A stretch of 24,230 nt of DNA from Candidatus Avelusimicrobium faecicola (GCA_900540405.1 UQFW01000017.1:1-24230); one strand, 5' to 3'. Positions 14,811 to 22,452 are shown, counted from the first letter of the stretch. Numbers and translations: made by a program. Notes: generated by a model from the sequence alone, not told the origin.

Positions 14811-15698
14811 TTAAGGCATTTCAAAATCCTGCCCCAGGATAATGCGCGTATCGCAAATGGCGGTTCCGCGCGGCTCGGTGGTTATTTCCCGCCGTACGCC
14901 GATGGCACTGCTTAACTGCTTTACCTGAATACGCCTTCCGCTGTAATCCACCACGCGGGTTTCTTTCAGTTTTCCGCCGGGATAGTTGTCATACTGCAAC
15001 ACATCCACCCGCAGGAGCCCCTTGTTGTTTTGCTCCCGCAAATACTGGGTGAGCGCCAACGCCAGGCCCTTTTTGCCGGACGCGTTTAGGATTTCCACCA
15101 CGATTGGGCGGTCTTCCACCGCTAACGGGGCTTTGTCTTCCACCGGCGGGAGGATGGCATCCGGCTCCGGCGCTTTTTTGCGTTTGGTAAAAGGCGTAAT
15201 TTTTACGGTAAAATCGTTTATTTCCAGTTTGGTTATTTCCAGCGCGGCCAAGGTGGCTTCCGCCGGGGATAAATCCGTCCGGCCGGACAGGTACGCCGCT
15301 ATATAATGGTACGGGAGCGGTACCAGTAAAAACGGGTTGTAGCGCCAGGTTTCCAAACGGTGTTTGAAGCGTTCCCACACCACATCTTTATCAAACTGAA
15401 AGGGCGTATAGCGGCGCACAACGGCATTGTCCGGCAAGTGTAAATCGGGCGCGGTGGCGCGGTCGCAGTGTTTGCAGGGGGCCTCTTTAACTAACGCTTT
15501 TTTGGCGCGCGGGTTGTATTGGATAAGTACATTGGGTTTGGCCAGTACCAACAAATACACATTGGCATTGGGGCGCCGCGTTAAAATTTGGGCAAAAGGG
15601 GAGGACAACTGCCCCCAAGCCGCCAGGCCCACCGCGGCTAAAAAGAAAACCAACAGCCAGCGCCCCATTACCGGGCGTTTTCTACCAGATGATTCCAT
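14811..15698 (-). CDS. Membrane-anchored LytR C-terminal (LytR_C) domain protein
   Basis: The 295-residue protein has one N-terminal membrane helix (WLLVFFLAAVGLAAW) after a basic segment. A middle region of unknown fold contains a CxxC pair (C75-K-H-C78), and a Lys/Pro-rich linker follows. The C-terminal LytR_C domain begins at PIVVEILNASGKKGLALALTQYL and ends at CDTRIILGQDF. LytR_C domains usually trail LCP ligases that attach glycans to the wall, but no LCP catalytic motifs are seen here. In clostridia an LCP gene sits between yqeK and rsfS, so this may be its counterpart. Three starts are possible. ATG 15698 was chosen for its AGG nine bases upstream; ATG 15668 forms TAATG with the preceding stop; ATG 15725 has no ribosome site. 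Function is not known. Confidence 0.8.
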   Translation of the reverse strand: MESSGRKRPVMGRWLLVFFLAAVGLAAWGQLSSPFAQILTRRPNANVYLLVLAKPNVLIQYNPRAKKALVKEAPCKHCDRATAPDLHLPDNAVVRRYTPFQFDKDVVWERFKHRLETWRYNPFLLVPLPYHYIAAYLSGRTDLSPAEATLAALEITKLEINDFTVKITPFTKRKKAPEPDAILPPVEDKAPLAVEDRPIVVEILNASGKKGLALALTQYLREQNNKGLLRVDVLQYDNYPGGKLKETRVVDYSGRRIQVKQLSSAIGVRREITTEPRGTAICDTRIILGQDFEMP

Positions 15699-16798
15699 AA
15701 GCGGGTACCTAACGGACAAAGCCATTTTTGCGAATCTATGGTAAACAGCAGTTTACGGTTGGCCGCATATAAAAGGGCGCGGTCTAAATCTTGCAGGGCC
15801 ATGTTGCGTATAACAAACGCGTCTTTATATTTGCGGTCTTTGGAGGAAATATCCGCCACGAACAGAATTTTGGAAAGCGTACTCATGCGTAAACTGCCCA
15901 AGGTGTGTTCGGCAATCGCGTTTAGAATGTCTTTATCTTTTACATTAAAAACGTTCCGGGCCAGCCAACGGGAAACGTAGCTATGCAACAGGCTGGGCTC
16001 TTGGGCGCAGATAGATTCAAAAAACGGCGCCTTGATTTTGTGTTCTTTGCAAAAGCGGATGAGCTGTTCGCCGGACATACTTTTGCCGGCATCATGCAAA
16101 ATGCCGCATTTTACGGCGCTTTCCACATTTACATTATAAATATCGCTGAGTACGGCCGCCAGTTCCGCCACACTTTTGGAGTGAATATAGCGGTTGGTTT
16201 TGAGGTGGCTTTTTAACCAGGCGTGAATGGATAAACCGTACAGCTGGTGTTGCTCTATCAGCGGGCGGACGGCGGCGGGAACGGTGTTGGGTATTTCCCC
16301 GCAGGCTAAAATGTGCGCGCGCACCCGGCTGGACGAGAGTTTTGGGAAAAACCCCGGCAGAAAAATATGCTTAAAAGCGGCGGGGTTTTCGTCATACCCT
16401 TTGCGCTTGCCGGCCACCACTACGGCATTGTTAAAGATGATTTCCGGGTTTTTCCAGTTGTGTACGTCGTTTAGGCAATCCGTACCCACCAATAGGTAAA
16501 TTTCCGGCTTTTTATAGCGTTTTTGCAGGTATTCAATCAACTGGCAAGTGTAGGTTTTGCCGCCGCGTTTAAGTTCGTAATCGTCAAAAATGATGTTTTT
16601 GCCCAGCCCCGCAAACGCTTTTTTGAGCATTTGCATACGCAGTTTGAACGGCGTGGGCGATTTGGCCTTAAACGGAGAATGATACGCCGGCACAATGTGC
16701 GCCACGTCGGGCGACACAGCCTTTAACGCTTTTTTGAATAAGGCCACATGGCCTTGGTGTACCGGGTCAAAACTGCCCCCGAAAACAAGTATCTTCAT
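15668..16798 (-). CDS. nadD: Fused NadD (NaMN adenylyltransferase) - YqeK (HD-domain Ap4A hydrolase)
   Basis: One 376-residue chain with two enzymes. Residues 1-190 are NadD, which makes deamido-NAD from nicotinate mononucleotide and ATP: nucleotidyltransferase motif GGSFDPVHQGH (7-17), LLVGTDCLNDVHNWKNPEII, and the SSSRVR motif (155-160) before the terminal EQHQLYGL. Residues 191-376 are a YqeK-type HD hydrolase, which in its family cleaves diadenosine tetraphosphate symmetrically: H206, ILHDAGK (H235, D236), H272, AEHTLGSLRMSTLSKILFVAD (H298, D316). In most Firmicutes these are separate neighbouring genes. The open frame reaches back to 16990, but those 64 residues are Arg/Pro-rich and overlap the upstream gene. 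ATG 16798 has AAAGGA six bases before it and overlaps the previous stop as ATGA. Confidence 0.93.
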   Translation of the reverse strand: MKILVFGGSFDPVHQGHVALFKKALKAVSPDVAHIVPAYHSPFKAKSPTPFKLRMQMLKKAFAGLGKNIIFDDYELKRGGKTYTCQLIEYLQKRYKKPEIYLLVGTDCLNDVHNWKNPEIIFNNAVVVAGKRKGYDENPAAFKHIFLPGFFPKLSSSRVRAHILACGEIPNTVPAAVRPLIEQHQLYGLSIHAWLKSHLKTNRYIHSKSVAELAAVLSDIYNVNVESAVKCGILHDAGKSMSGEQLIRFCKEHKIKAPFFESICAQEPSLLHSYVSRWLARNVFNVKDKDILNAIAEHTLGSLRMSTLSKILFVADISSKDRKYKDAFVIRNMALQDLDRALLYAANRKLLFTIDSQKWLCPLGTRLWNHLVENAR

Positions 16799-18027
16799 GC
16801 TAAATCCTTTAATAAATCTAATGCCGCTTGGCGCCCTTGCAGGAACCCCCGCTCCATAAAGGAATACTCCCACAAACCGTATCTGCCGGCCAAAAGCGCG
16901 CCCAAGCCTTCTAGGCGGCGGACGGCCTGTTGTACGGCGGGCGTGCGGGCGAAATCGTACAGCGCGTAAGCGTGTGGTAAATACTGCCAAAAAGTAAATA
17001 AAACGGCTTCTTTTTTTATTATACCTTTTTGGGCAAGCGCGCTCAAAATGCGGGTTTCTTCCTGTGGGGAAGGCCGCGTGTTGCCGGGTAATTCCACATA
17101 AAAAGAGGCACAGCCCTCCGGCGCGTTGGCGGGGGAAAACGCACTTTGCACCCCCACCCGGTAGAACGGCACGTCTTCGTCCGGGAAGTACGCCCAGTGA
17201 AAGCGGTTAAACGGATGTTTGACCGCCACATTCAGCACGCGGATAGGCGCGGCCGTAAGCGGCTTTGCCAATGCGCCGAGCCCGCCCAAACGCAAAAAAT
17301 CCGGCAGGGGCGCGGTGGATAAAACCCGCTCAAAAGCCACCGGCCCGCGGGCCGTGCGGGCGGTTTTTAAGGGCCAGTGGATTGTATGCACGGCCGTATG
17401 GGTGTGCAAATTTTTTACGCGGGCCGCCAACGCGCGGATAACGGCCTCGGCTCCGCCTTTTACAGGATAATAAAAATGGGCGTTATAGCCTAATTTCTGG
17501 CCGCTTTTGGCTTGGGCGGGGGGGATAAACGCGCCGCACCATTCCGCCGTCATGTTGGCGGGGTCTGCGCCCCATAGTTTTGTGTTGTAGGGTTTCAAAA
17601 AGTATTGGTATACGCCGGGGCCGAACGCGGCCAGGCCCCACTCTTGCAAGGTTTTGGGTTCTTTTATAGCGGGCGGATTTTTAAGCCCGCTTTGGCACAC
17701 TGCGCGCGCGGGTTGCGGCAATAAATTAGTATGGGCCTGAAACGGAAACGGGATTTGCACCCCTTGCGTATAAACAACGGCGTTGCGTTCTAAACGGTGC
17801 AAAGGCAACAGGCGGCGGAAAAAATCCAAGGCGTACGGGTCGCGCAGGTGGAGCAAATGGCCGCTTTTATCAAAGGTGAAACCTTGCCTTTCCGTACTTT
17901 TACATAAACCGCCGGGCGTGGGGGCGGCTTCCAACAGGAGGTAATCGTAAAATCCGGCCTGTTCCAAGTGGTAAGCCGCGCTGAGCCCGGTAAGCCCCGC
18001 GCCGATAATAAGCACTTTAGTTTTCAT
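16795..18027 (-). CDS. FAD-dependent amine oxidase / UDP-galactopyranose mutase-like protein
   Basis: A 410-residue flavoprotein. The N-terminus is a dinucleotide-binding fold, VLIIGAGLTGLSAAYHLEQAG (about 5-25), followed by the acidic ribose-binding LLLEAAPTPGGLCKS and FDKSGHLLHL. A middle segment, FLKPYNTKLWGADPANM, resembles the UGM/protoporphyrinogen-oxidase-like superfamily. The C-terminal FAD-contact segment is GRYGLWEYSFMERGFLQGRQAA. The substrate cannot be read from the sequence. Tight coupling to a WecA-like transferase (11-base overlap upstream) suggests a nucleotide-sugar or lipid-linked sugar, for example a pyranose-furanose mutase, but this is inference. It overlaps nadD by 4 bases. 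AGGA lies about ten bases before the start. Confidence 0.8.
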   Translation of the reverse strand: MKTKVLIIGAGLTGLSAAYHLEQAGFYDYLLLEAAPTPGGLCKSTERQGFTFDKSGHLLHLRDPYALDFFRRLLPLHRLERNAVVYTQGVQIPFPFQAHTNLLPQPARAVCQSGLKNPPAIKEPKTLQEWGLAAFGPGVYQYFLKPYNTKLWGADPANMTAEWCGAFIPPAQAKSGQKLGYNAHFYYPVKGGAEAVIRALAARVKNLHTHTAVHTIHWPLKTARTARGPVAFERVLSTAPLPDFLRLGGLGALAKPLTAAPIRVLNVAVKHPFNRFHWAYFPDEDVPFYRVGVQSAFSPANAPEGCASFYVELPGNTRPSPQEETRILSALAQKGIIKKEAVLFTFWQYLPHAYALYDFARTPAVQQAVRRLEGLGALLAGRYGLWEYSFMERGFLQGRQAALDLLKDLA

Positions 18028-19057
18028 GGGCCGGGTTTCCTGTATGCAGTAAAAATAGGCAAGCCGCCGCCATATATACGGCGCTGAAAATCATTAAGGC
18101 CAGGGCGCAATAAGCGTTCCACCGGGTAAGCGCAAAAGCCAGTAAATTGTTAAATAAAGCCCATAAAATGTAAAGGGTTAATACCGTGCGGGTGGAAAAG
18201 TGAAACGCGCGTTTGAGGCGTTGGACAATATGGTCTGGGCTTCCCGCCAAGGGGTTTTTGCCTTTTAAGGCGCGGGCCAGCATAACAAATAACGTATCAA
18301 ACAGCGGCACCGCCAAAATAAAAAACGGCGCCAAAAAACCCAAGTTGGTGTGTTGGCTGTATCCGGTGCCCATACATAAGGCGGCCAGTAAAAAGCCCAG
18401 CAGCATACTGCCGCTGTCGCCCAAAAAAGTTTTCAAGCGTTTGGCGTGGTTATACGGCCAAAAACCGATACACGCCCCCAAGAGCGCCAGGGCCGCAAAA
18501 TTGACATAAACGGCTTCGCCGGGCAGGGCAATCCACGCGAGCCCCAAGGCGCTCACGGCCGCTTGAGAAGTGCAAAGGCCGTCGGAAATATCTAACAAGT
18601 TAAATGCGTTGGTAATGCCAATCACCCAAAAAAAGGAGAGGGGATAATCCAACCACGGGCAATCAAACACCTGGATATGCACCCCGTACGCCATTAAAAT
18701 AACGGACGCCGCCCCTTGCGCTACCAGTTTGACCCAGGATTTGACCCCTTCCGGCTTGTGCATGTCGTCCGCTACCCCGGTAATAAAAACAATCCCGGCC
18801 CCCCATAAAATGCCCCGCAGGGCATGCAGTGTGCCGGTGGGGAAAGACGTAATCAGCCGGATACATACCAAGGCGGCCGCTATGCCCAGCATAACGCAAA
18901 TGCCCCCTAAAACCGGGGTCGGCCGGGCGTGGTGTTTCAGCCCGCCGGGGGAGTCCATAAACCGCGGGGCTAGCAGGCGGCGCACCACAGGCAGACTCCC
19001 CGCCGTGACGGCACACGCCAGGGCCAAACAAAGCAGGTACAGGACAAAAGAGTTCAT
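18017..19057 (-). CDS. WecA/TagO-like polyprenyl-phosphate N-acetylhexosamine-1-phosphate transferase
   Basis: A 346-residue integral membrane protein with about 10-11 hydrophobic segments, of the MraY/WecA/TagO superfamily. These enzymes move a sugar-1-phosphate from UDP-sugar to undecaprenyl phosphate, the first step of a lipid-linked glycan. Visible motifs: KHHARPTPVLGG (41-52), the Mg-binding GVADDMHKPEG (D97, D98), NAFNLLDISDGL (150-161), FLGDSGSMLLGF (211-222), and PLFDT (D254). The cytoplasmic HxHHR-type motif is reduced to SPDHIVQRL (H276, R280). That points away from MraY towards WecA/TagO, but the sugar is unknown. The gene starts its run of minus-strand genes and diverges from the lipoprotein gene by 36 bases. 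No Shine-Dalgarno sequence precedes the ATG. Confidence 0.88.
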   Translation of the reverse strand: MNSFVLYLLCLALACAVTAGSLPVVRRLLAPRFMDSPGGLKHHARPTPVLGGICVMLGIAAALVCIRLITSFPTGTLHALRGILWGAGIVFITGVADDMHKPEGVKSWVKLVAQGAASVILMAYGVHIQVFDCPWLDYPLSFFWVIGITNAFNLLDISDGLCTSQAAVSALGLAWIALPGEAVYVNFAALALLGACIGFWPYNHAKRLKTFLGDSGSMLLGFLLAALCMGTGYSQHTNLGFLAPFFILAVPLFDTLFVMLARALKGKNPLAGSPDHIVQRLKRAFHFSTRTVLTLYILWALFNNLLAFALTRWNAYCALALMIFSAVYMAAACLFLLHTGNPAHEN

Positions 19058-19079
19058 AATATCTATAATATCATTAATA
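19041..19079. promoter_or_regulatory. Overlapping divergent promoters
   Basis: Plus strand: AGGACA (19041-19046), a 17-base spacer and a consensus TATAAT (19064-19069) would start transcription about 18 bases before the lipoprotein ATG. Minus strand: TATTAT (19070-19065) or TATTAA (19079-19074) lies 8-17 bases before the transferase ATG, which would give a leaderless or very short-leader mRNA. The plus -35 falls inside the transferase coding sequence. Positions are visible; activity is inferred. Confidence 0.45.
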
Positions 19080-19093
19080 GGGGGAAAAAGGAT

Positions 19094-19723
19094 ATGTATA
19101 AAAAAATATTTTTAATGTTTACGGCTTGCCTGTTGGCGGCGTGCAGTACGGTGGGAGTAAAAACCATTCCGGCCGGGGCGCGCGGGCACCAGCGGGTAGA
19201 TTATTTTGCCGGCGGACGGCAACAGGTAGCGTTTAAGGTGGTGGCGCAACTTTCGGACGGTTATTTGCAAGGCGTGTTGCGGGTCAAAAAGGTTGGCCCG
19301 GACGATTATGATGTGCTTTTGTTGGGGGAGGGCGCATATAAATATATGGAAGCCGTGGTGTCGTCTTCCGGCGTGGCGTATAAGCATTTGTTTAAGGATG
19401 CCGATACGCCGTTTGCCCGCGGGCGCATTAACCAATTTTTGCAACTTTTACTGGCGGACCCCGGCACTTTTAGCGGATACCGCGTAAAAAACGGGGAAGA
19501 ATTTTTGACCTATAAAAATAAAGAGGGCAAAACCCGCCTGTCGTATAAAGAAGGCGCTAAATATCCGTCGGCGGCCGAATCTTCCGCCCTGCTCAGCAAG
19601 GCCGAGCTGGCCTATGACGAATACGCCCCGGTGGATGCGGACGGCGCGTTGGAAATCCCTCATGTGGCCGTATACCGGGTGGGGGGAATTACGTTAGATT
19701 TAACGCTCATCAGCGTACGGTAA
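19094..19723 (+). CDS. Outer-membrane-type lipoprotein of unknown function
   Basis: A 209-residue protein with a lipoprotein signal peptide: basic MYKK, a hydrophobic core, and the lipobox LAAC with Cys17. Ser at +2 predicts no Asp-type inner-membrane retention, so it is probably carried to the outer membrane. The mature part has alternating hydrophobic strands (QQVAFKVVAQLSDGYLQGVLRVKK, DYDVLLLGEGAYKYMEAVV) that look like a beta-sandwich carrier of the LolB/DUF3261 type. That resemblance is a weak impression and no motif proves it. It is the only plus-strand gene in the right half of the window, diverges from the WecA-like gene, and has GGGGGA eight bases and AAGGA two bases before its start. 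It ends at a bidirectional terminator. Confidence 0.8.
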   Translation: MYKKIFLMFTACLLAACSTVGVKTIPAGARGHQRVDYFAGGRQQVAFKVVAQLSDGYLQGVLRVKKVGPDDYDVLLLGEGAYKYMEAVVSSSGVAYKHLFKDADTPFARGRINQFLQLLLADPGTFSGYRVKNGEEFLTYKNKEGKTRLSYKEGAKYPSAAESSALLSKAELAYDEYAPVDADGALEIPHVAVYRVGGITLDLTLISVR

Positions 19724-19743
19724 GCATTGGAAAAAACATCCTA

Positions 19744-19774
19744 AAAAAAGCCCGCCCGAAAGGCCGGCTTTTTT
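19744..19774. terminator. Bidirectional terminator between lipoprotein and flippase genes
   Basis: A 13-bp stem with one C:C mismatch pairs 19744-19756 with 19762-19774 (loop CGAAA, 19757-19761). It has A6 on the left and T6 on the right, so it ends transcription from both convergent genes. Confidence 0.9.
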
Positions 19775-19797
19775 GTTTGCTTGAAAACGGATAGGCA

Positions 19798-21207
19798 CTA
19801 CGCTTTTTTGAGAATTAGCCCCATCCACGCGGGGTAGAGCGTGAGCAAAACCACTTCCGCCCATACCGCTTGGTGCCAGTAGCACGCGGCCAGCACGGTG
19901 GCTACGCAAACGGCGCTCATCAAAATAAGTTTTTTGTATTCATAGCCAATGGGGTATACTTTTTGCGTAAACGCAAATAGCGCGCTAGCCATGGCCGCAT
20001 AGCTCAGCGCCACCGCCCACCCGGCCCCGGTAATGCCCAGGCGCGGCACCAAACACAAATTGGTGGTAATGCTCACCGCGGCCCCCAACAGGGTAATCCA
20101 CATCAAAACGCGGGTTTTTTTGGTCAGCACCGGCCCCACCATAAAATTGATATACAGCCCATAGAAAAAATAACCCGTCACAATAAGCGGTATAATTTTT
20201 AAGCCGCCCCAGTAGTTGGGGCTAATCAAGTGGAAGTTGCCAAACAGGTTGCTTTGGATAATATCCGGCATTAAAAAGGAAATCCCCAGTAAAAACCAAC
20301 TGCCCAGCGCAAAGAAAAAAGACAGCACTTTGGCAAAGGTATCTTTAGCGTCGCTGTCTTTGGCGTGGGCCAAAAAGAACGGCCGCCAGGCTTGGTCAAA
20401 CATAGACACCAAAAGCATCATAAATACGCCTATTTTGAAGTTTGCCTGATAAACCCCCACCTGTTCCACCCCTACCAAATGCACCAAAATCGGCTTGTCT
20501 ATCACGCTGACGAGCAAACTGGCTACTCCGGCCGGCACAAAGGGCCATGCAAAATGCCACATTTCTTTTTGCAATTTCCAATCAAAACAAAACGGATTAT
20601 GGCTTTTTAATTCCGGCACCCATACAGGTATTAATAACGCCAAAGAAGCCAAAGAAGCCCCGATATTGGCCCATAAAATGGATTTTGGCCCATGGTGCAG
20701 TACCGCCAGGAAAAGTACATTGAGCGCCACATTGACTACAATGGAAAACGCCCTCACACCCGCAAAATACCACGCCCGGCGCTCCAGGCGCAGTTTGGTA
20801 AATGCAATCATATTTAGGACGTCTAAAAACAAAATAGCGGCGGCCAGTTGAAAAAGCCCAAAGTCTTCGCCCAGTCCCCACGCGCGCGCCGCCTGCGGGG
20901 CCAACACATACAAAAGCCCGCCCAGAACAAGCGCATTAGCCAGTACGCCGTAAAAACATTGGCGGAAAACCTTATGTTTGTCTTCGGCATCACTGGCAAA
21001 ACGCAAATAGCTTTGGTCTAAACCAAACAGAAAAACAACGCTTAAAAGTGCAATAGCGGCAAACACGGTGGCAATCGCCCCGTATTGCTGCGGAAGCAGG
21101 TAATAAGTATAAAACGGAACTAAACAAAAATTGAGCAGCCGCGCCAGCACAGTAGACGTACCGTAAACCAGTGTTTCTTTGCCCAGGCGCTTAATATCTT
21201 TTGCCAT
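19798..21207 (-). CDS. Oligosaccharide flippase / polysaccharide biosynthesis protein (Wzx-like)
   Basis: A 469-residue protein of about 12-14 hydrophobic segments with the MVF/Wzx N-terminal signature: a basic amphipathic start, GKETLVYGTSTVLARLLNFCLVPFYTYYL, then QQYGAIATVFAAIALLSVVFLFGLDQSYLRFA. Family members flip undecaprenyl-diphosphate-linked glycans from the inner to the outer leaflet of the cytoplasmic membrane. Together with the WecA-like transferase 18 kb further right in genome order of the minus strand's next unit, it suggests that a surface glycan is made, although no other glycosyltransferase lies in this window. The start codon lies only 4 bases after the U-run of the preceding gene's terminator and has no Shine-Dalgarno sequence. 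How it is expressed is therefore unclear. Confidence 0.88.
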   Translation of the reverse strand: MAKDIKRLGKETLVYGTSTVLARLLNFCLVPFYTYYLLPQQYGAIATVFAAIALLSVVFLFGLDQSYLRFASDAEDKHKVFRQCFYGVLANALVLGGLLYVLAPQAARAWGLGEDFGLFQLAAAILFLDVLNMIAFTKLRLERRAWYFAGVRAFSIVVNVALNVLFLAVLHHGPKSILWANIGASLASLALLIPVWVPELKSHNPFCFDWKLQKEMWHFAWPFVPAGVASLLVSVIDKPILVHLVGVEQVGVYQANFKIGVFMMLLVSMFDQAWRPFFLAHAKDSDAKDTFAKVLSFFFALGSWFLLGISFLMPDIIQSNLFGNFHLISPNYWGGLKIIPLIVTGYFFYGLYINFMVGPVLTKKTRVLMWITLLGAAVSITTNLCLVPRLGITGAGWAVALSYAAMASALFAFTQKVYPIGYEYKKLILMSAVCVATVLAACYWHQAVWAEVVLLTLYPAWMGLILKKA

Positions 21208-21211
21208 AAAT

Positions 21212-21246
21212 AAAAAAAGCCCGCACGGGCGTAAAAACCCGTGCGG
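21212..21246 (-). terminator. Rho-independent terminator after the PNP gene
   Basis: A perfect 9-bp stem pairs CCGCACGGG (21221-21229) with CCCGTGCGG (21238-21246), with an 8-base loop and T7 on the minus strand (21218-21212) after a GC spacer. It begins 12 bases past the PNP stop. The U-run ends 4 bases before the flippase ATG at 21207. Confidence 0.9.
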
Positions 21247-21258
21247 AGCGGAATATCC

Positions 21259-22080
21259 TTATAATTTTACAAACAAAATTTCCAGCAATTTTTTGAATTT
21301 GCCTTCAATTTTTTTGGTTTCGCTGATGGTTTGCGCATGGGAGAGCGGTTCTTTGGCAATCCCGCAACCCATATTGCTTACCCACGCCAAGCCCAGTACG
21401 CTAATGCCGCATTGGCGGGCCACTAACACTTCCGGCACGACGGACATACCCACCACGGTAGCGCCCCATTTTTTGAACATTTGTATTTCGGCCGGGGTTT
21501 CAAAGTTGGGGCCGGTGGCGGCCAAATAAACGCCTTCGCCCGCTACCACGCCCGCTTTTTTGGCGGCGGCCAGGGCTACTTTGCGCATGGCTTTGTCGTA
21601 CGCTTCGGACAAGTCAAAAAACATGGGGCCGAAGGATTCGTCGTGATTGCCGATTAAGGGGTTGTTGCACATAAAGTTGATGTGGTCTTTCAGTACGCAC
21701 AAGGCGCCGGGTTTGAGCTTCATATCTAGCGAGCCCACCGCCGCGGACACCAACAGTTTTTGCACGCCGAGCATTTTTAAGGTGCGGATAGAAATGGCCA
21801 AATCTTTCATGGGGTGGCCTTCGTAATAGTGGAATCTGCCCTGCATAACCACAAGTTTGCGGCCTTTGTATACGCCAAAAATCAAATTGCCGCTATGGCC
21901 GGGCACGGTGCTTTGTAAAAACCCGGGAATAGTAGAATACGGAATTTTAATTTCCTGTTCCAACGGCGGAATGGAGCCCGCTAAACCGGAGCCGGTAATT
22001 AGGGCAATTTCCGGTTGGAAATTTTTGGTTTTCTTATTGATATAAGCGGCTGCTTTTTTTACTTGCGCTAATTGGGTCAT
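21259..22080 (-). CDS. Purine-nucleoside phosphorylase (trimeric, class I)
   Basis: Cleaves purine nucleosides with phosphate to a free base and (deoxy)ribose-1-phosphate, for salvage in the cytoplasm. The protein has 273 residues, the family norm. Motifs: phosphate-loop ITGSGLAG (28-35), PGHSGNL (60-66), QGRFHYYEGHPM (80-91), and GPNFETPAEIQMFKKWGATVVGMSVVPEVLVARQCG (190-225). Glu194 and Asn236 match the two residues that bind 6-oxopurines in PNP (human Glu201 and Asn243). In methylthioadenosine phosphorylase the latter is Asp, so inosine or guanosine is the likelier substrate. The segment SAAVGSLD (112-119) is more like MTA phosphorylases, so specificity is not fully settled. A perfect GGAGG precedes the start, 18 bases after the yraN stop. 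punA/deoD-type symbols would fit but the choice is open. Confidence 0.9.
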   Translation of the reverse strand: MTQLAQVKKAAAYINKKTKNFQPEIALITGSGLAGSIPPLEQEIKIPYSTIPGFLQSTVPGHSGNLIFGVYKGRKLVVMQGRFHYYEGHPMKDLAISIRTLKMLGVQKLLVSAAVGSLDMKLKPGALCVLKDHINFMCNNPLIGNHDESFGPMFFDLSEAYDKAMRKVALAAAKKAGVVAGEGVYLAATGPNFETPAEIQMFKKWGATVVGMSVVPEVLVARQCGISVLGLAWVSNMGCGIAKEPLSHAQTISETKKIEGKFKKLLEILFVKL

Positions 22081-22098
22081 AATTCCTCCACATTTAAT

Positions 22099-22452
22099 TT
22101 ATAGGGTGGTTCTGGGCGGTGTAAACGCATGAGAAATAAGTTCCGTTTTATCCGGCAGAATACACACCACATCAAATCTAATACTATCAAATTTTAAGCG
22201 TTTACCGGCTACATATAACGCGGCCGTTTGGGCAATGCGCCGCTGTTTGGCCGGGGTGACGGCCGCCAGCGGCCCGCCGAACGCGCTGTATGCCCGCGCC
22301 TTAACTTCCACAAAAACCAAGGTTTTACCGTCTAACGCTATTAAATCAATTTCCCCGCAGGGCGCCGCGTAATTTTTTTCTAAAATACGCCACCCCCGGG
22401 CGGTTAAAAATCGGGCGGCTTGTTCCTCTCCCGCGCGGCCTTGTGTGTTCAT
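22099..22452 (-). CDS. yraN: YraN family (UPF0102) endonuclease-like protein
   Basis: A 117-residue protein with the family layout: GRAGEEQAARFLTARGWRILEKNY (5-28), then CGEIDLIALDGKTLVFVEVKARAYSAFGG (32-60), which holds the Asp and the Glu-x-Lys of a restriction-endonuclease-like (PD-(D/E)xK) core, and a C-terminal IRFDVVCI strand. The biochemical role is unproven; the family often neighbours rnhB, and that is the case here. The ATG overlaps the rnhB stop as ATGA, so translation is coupled. Confidence 0.93.
   Translation of the reverse strand: MNTQGRAGEEQAARFLTARGWRILEKNYAAPCGEIDLIALDGKTLVFVEVKARAYSAFGGPLAAVTPAKQRRIAQTAALYVAGKRLKFDSIRFDVVCILPDKTELISHAFTPPRTTL

Noticed and set aside
16799..16990. 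A 64-residue N-terminal extension of NadD
   Set aside because: Arg/Pro-rich shadow of the upstream FAD gene; the nucleotidyltransferase motif normally begins a few residues after the start, as it does from 16798.
19743..21246. A possible dispersed repeat family, since two hairpins begin with the same A7-GCCCGC word
   Set aside because: Their stems and loops differ, and both are explained as independent rho-independent terminators.
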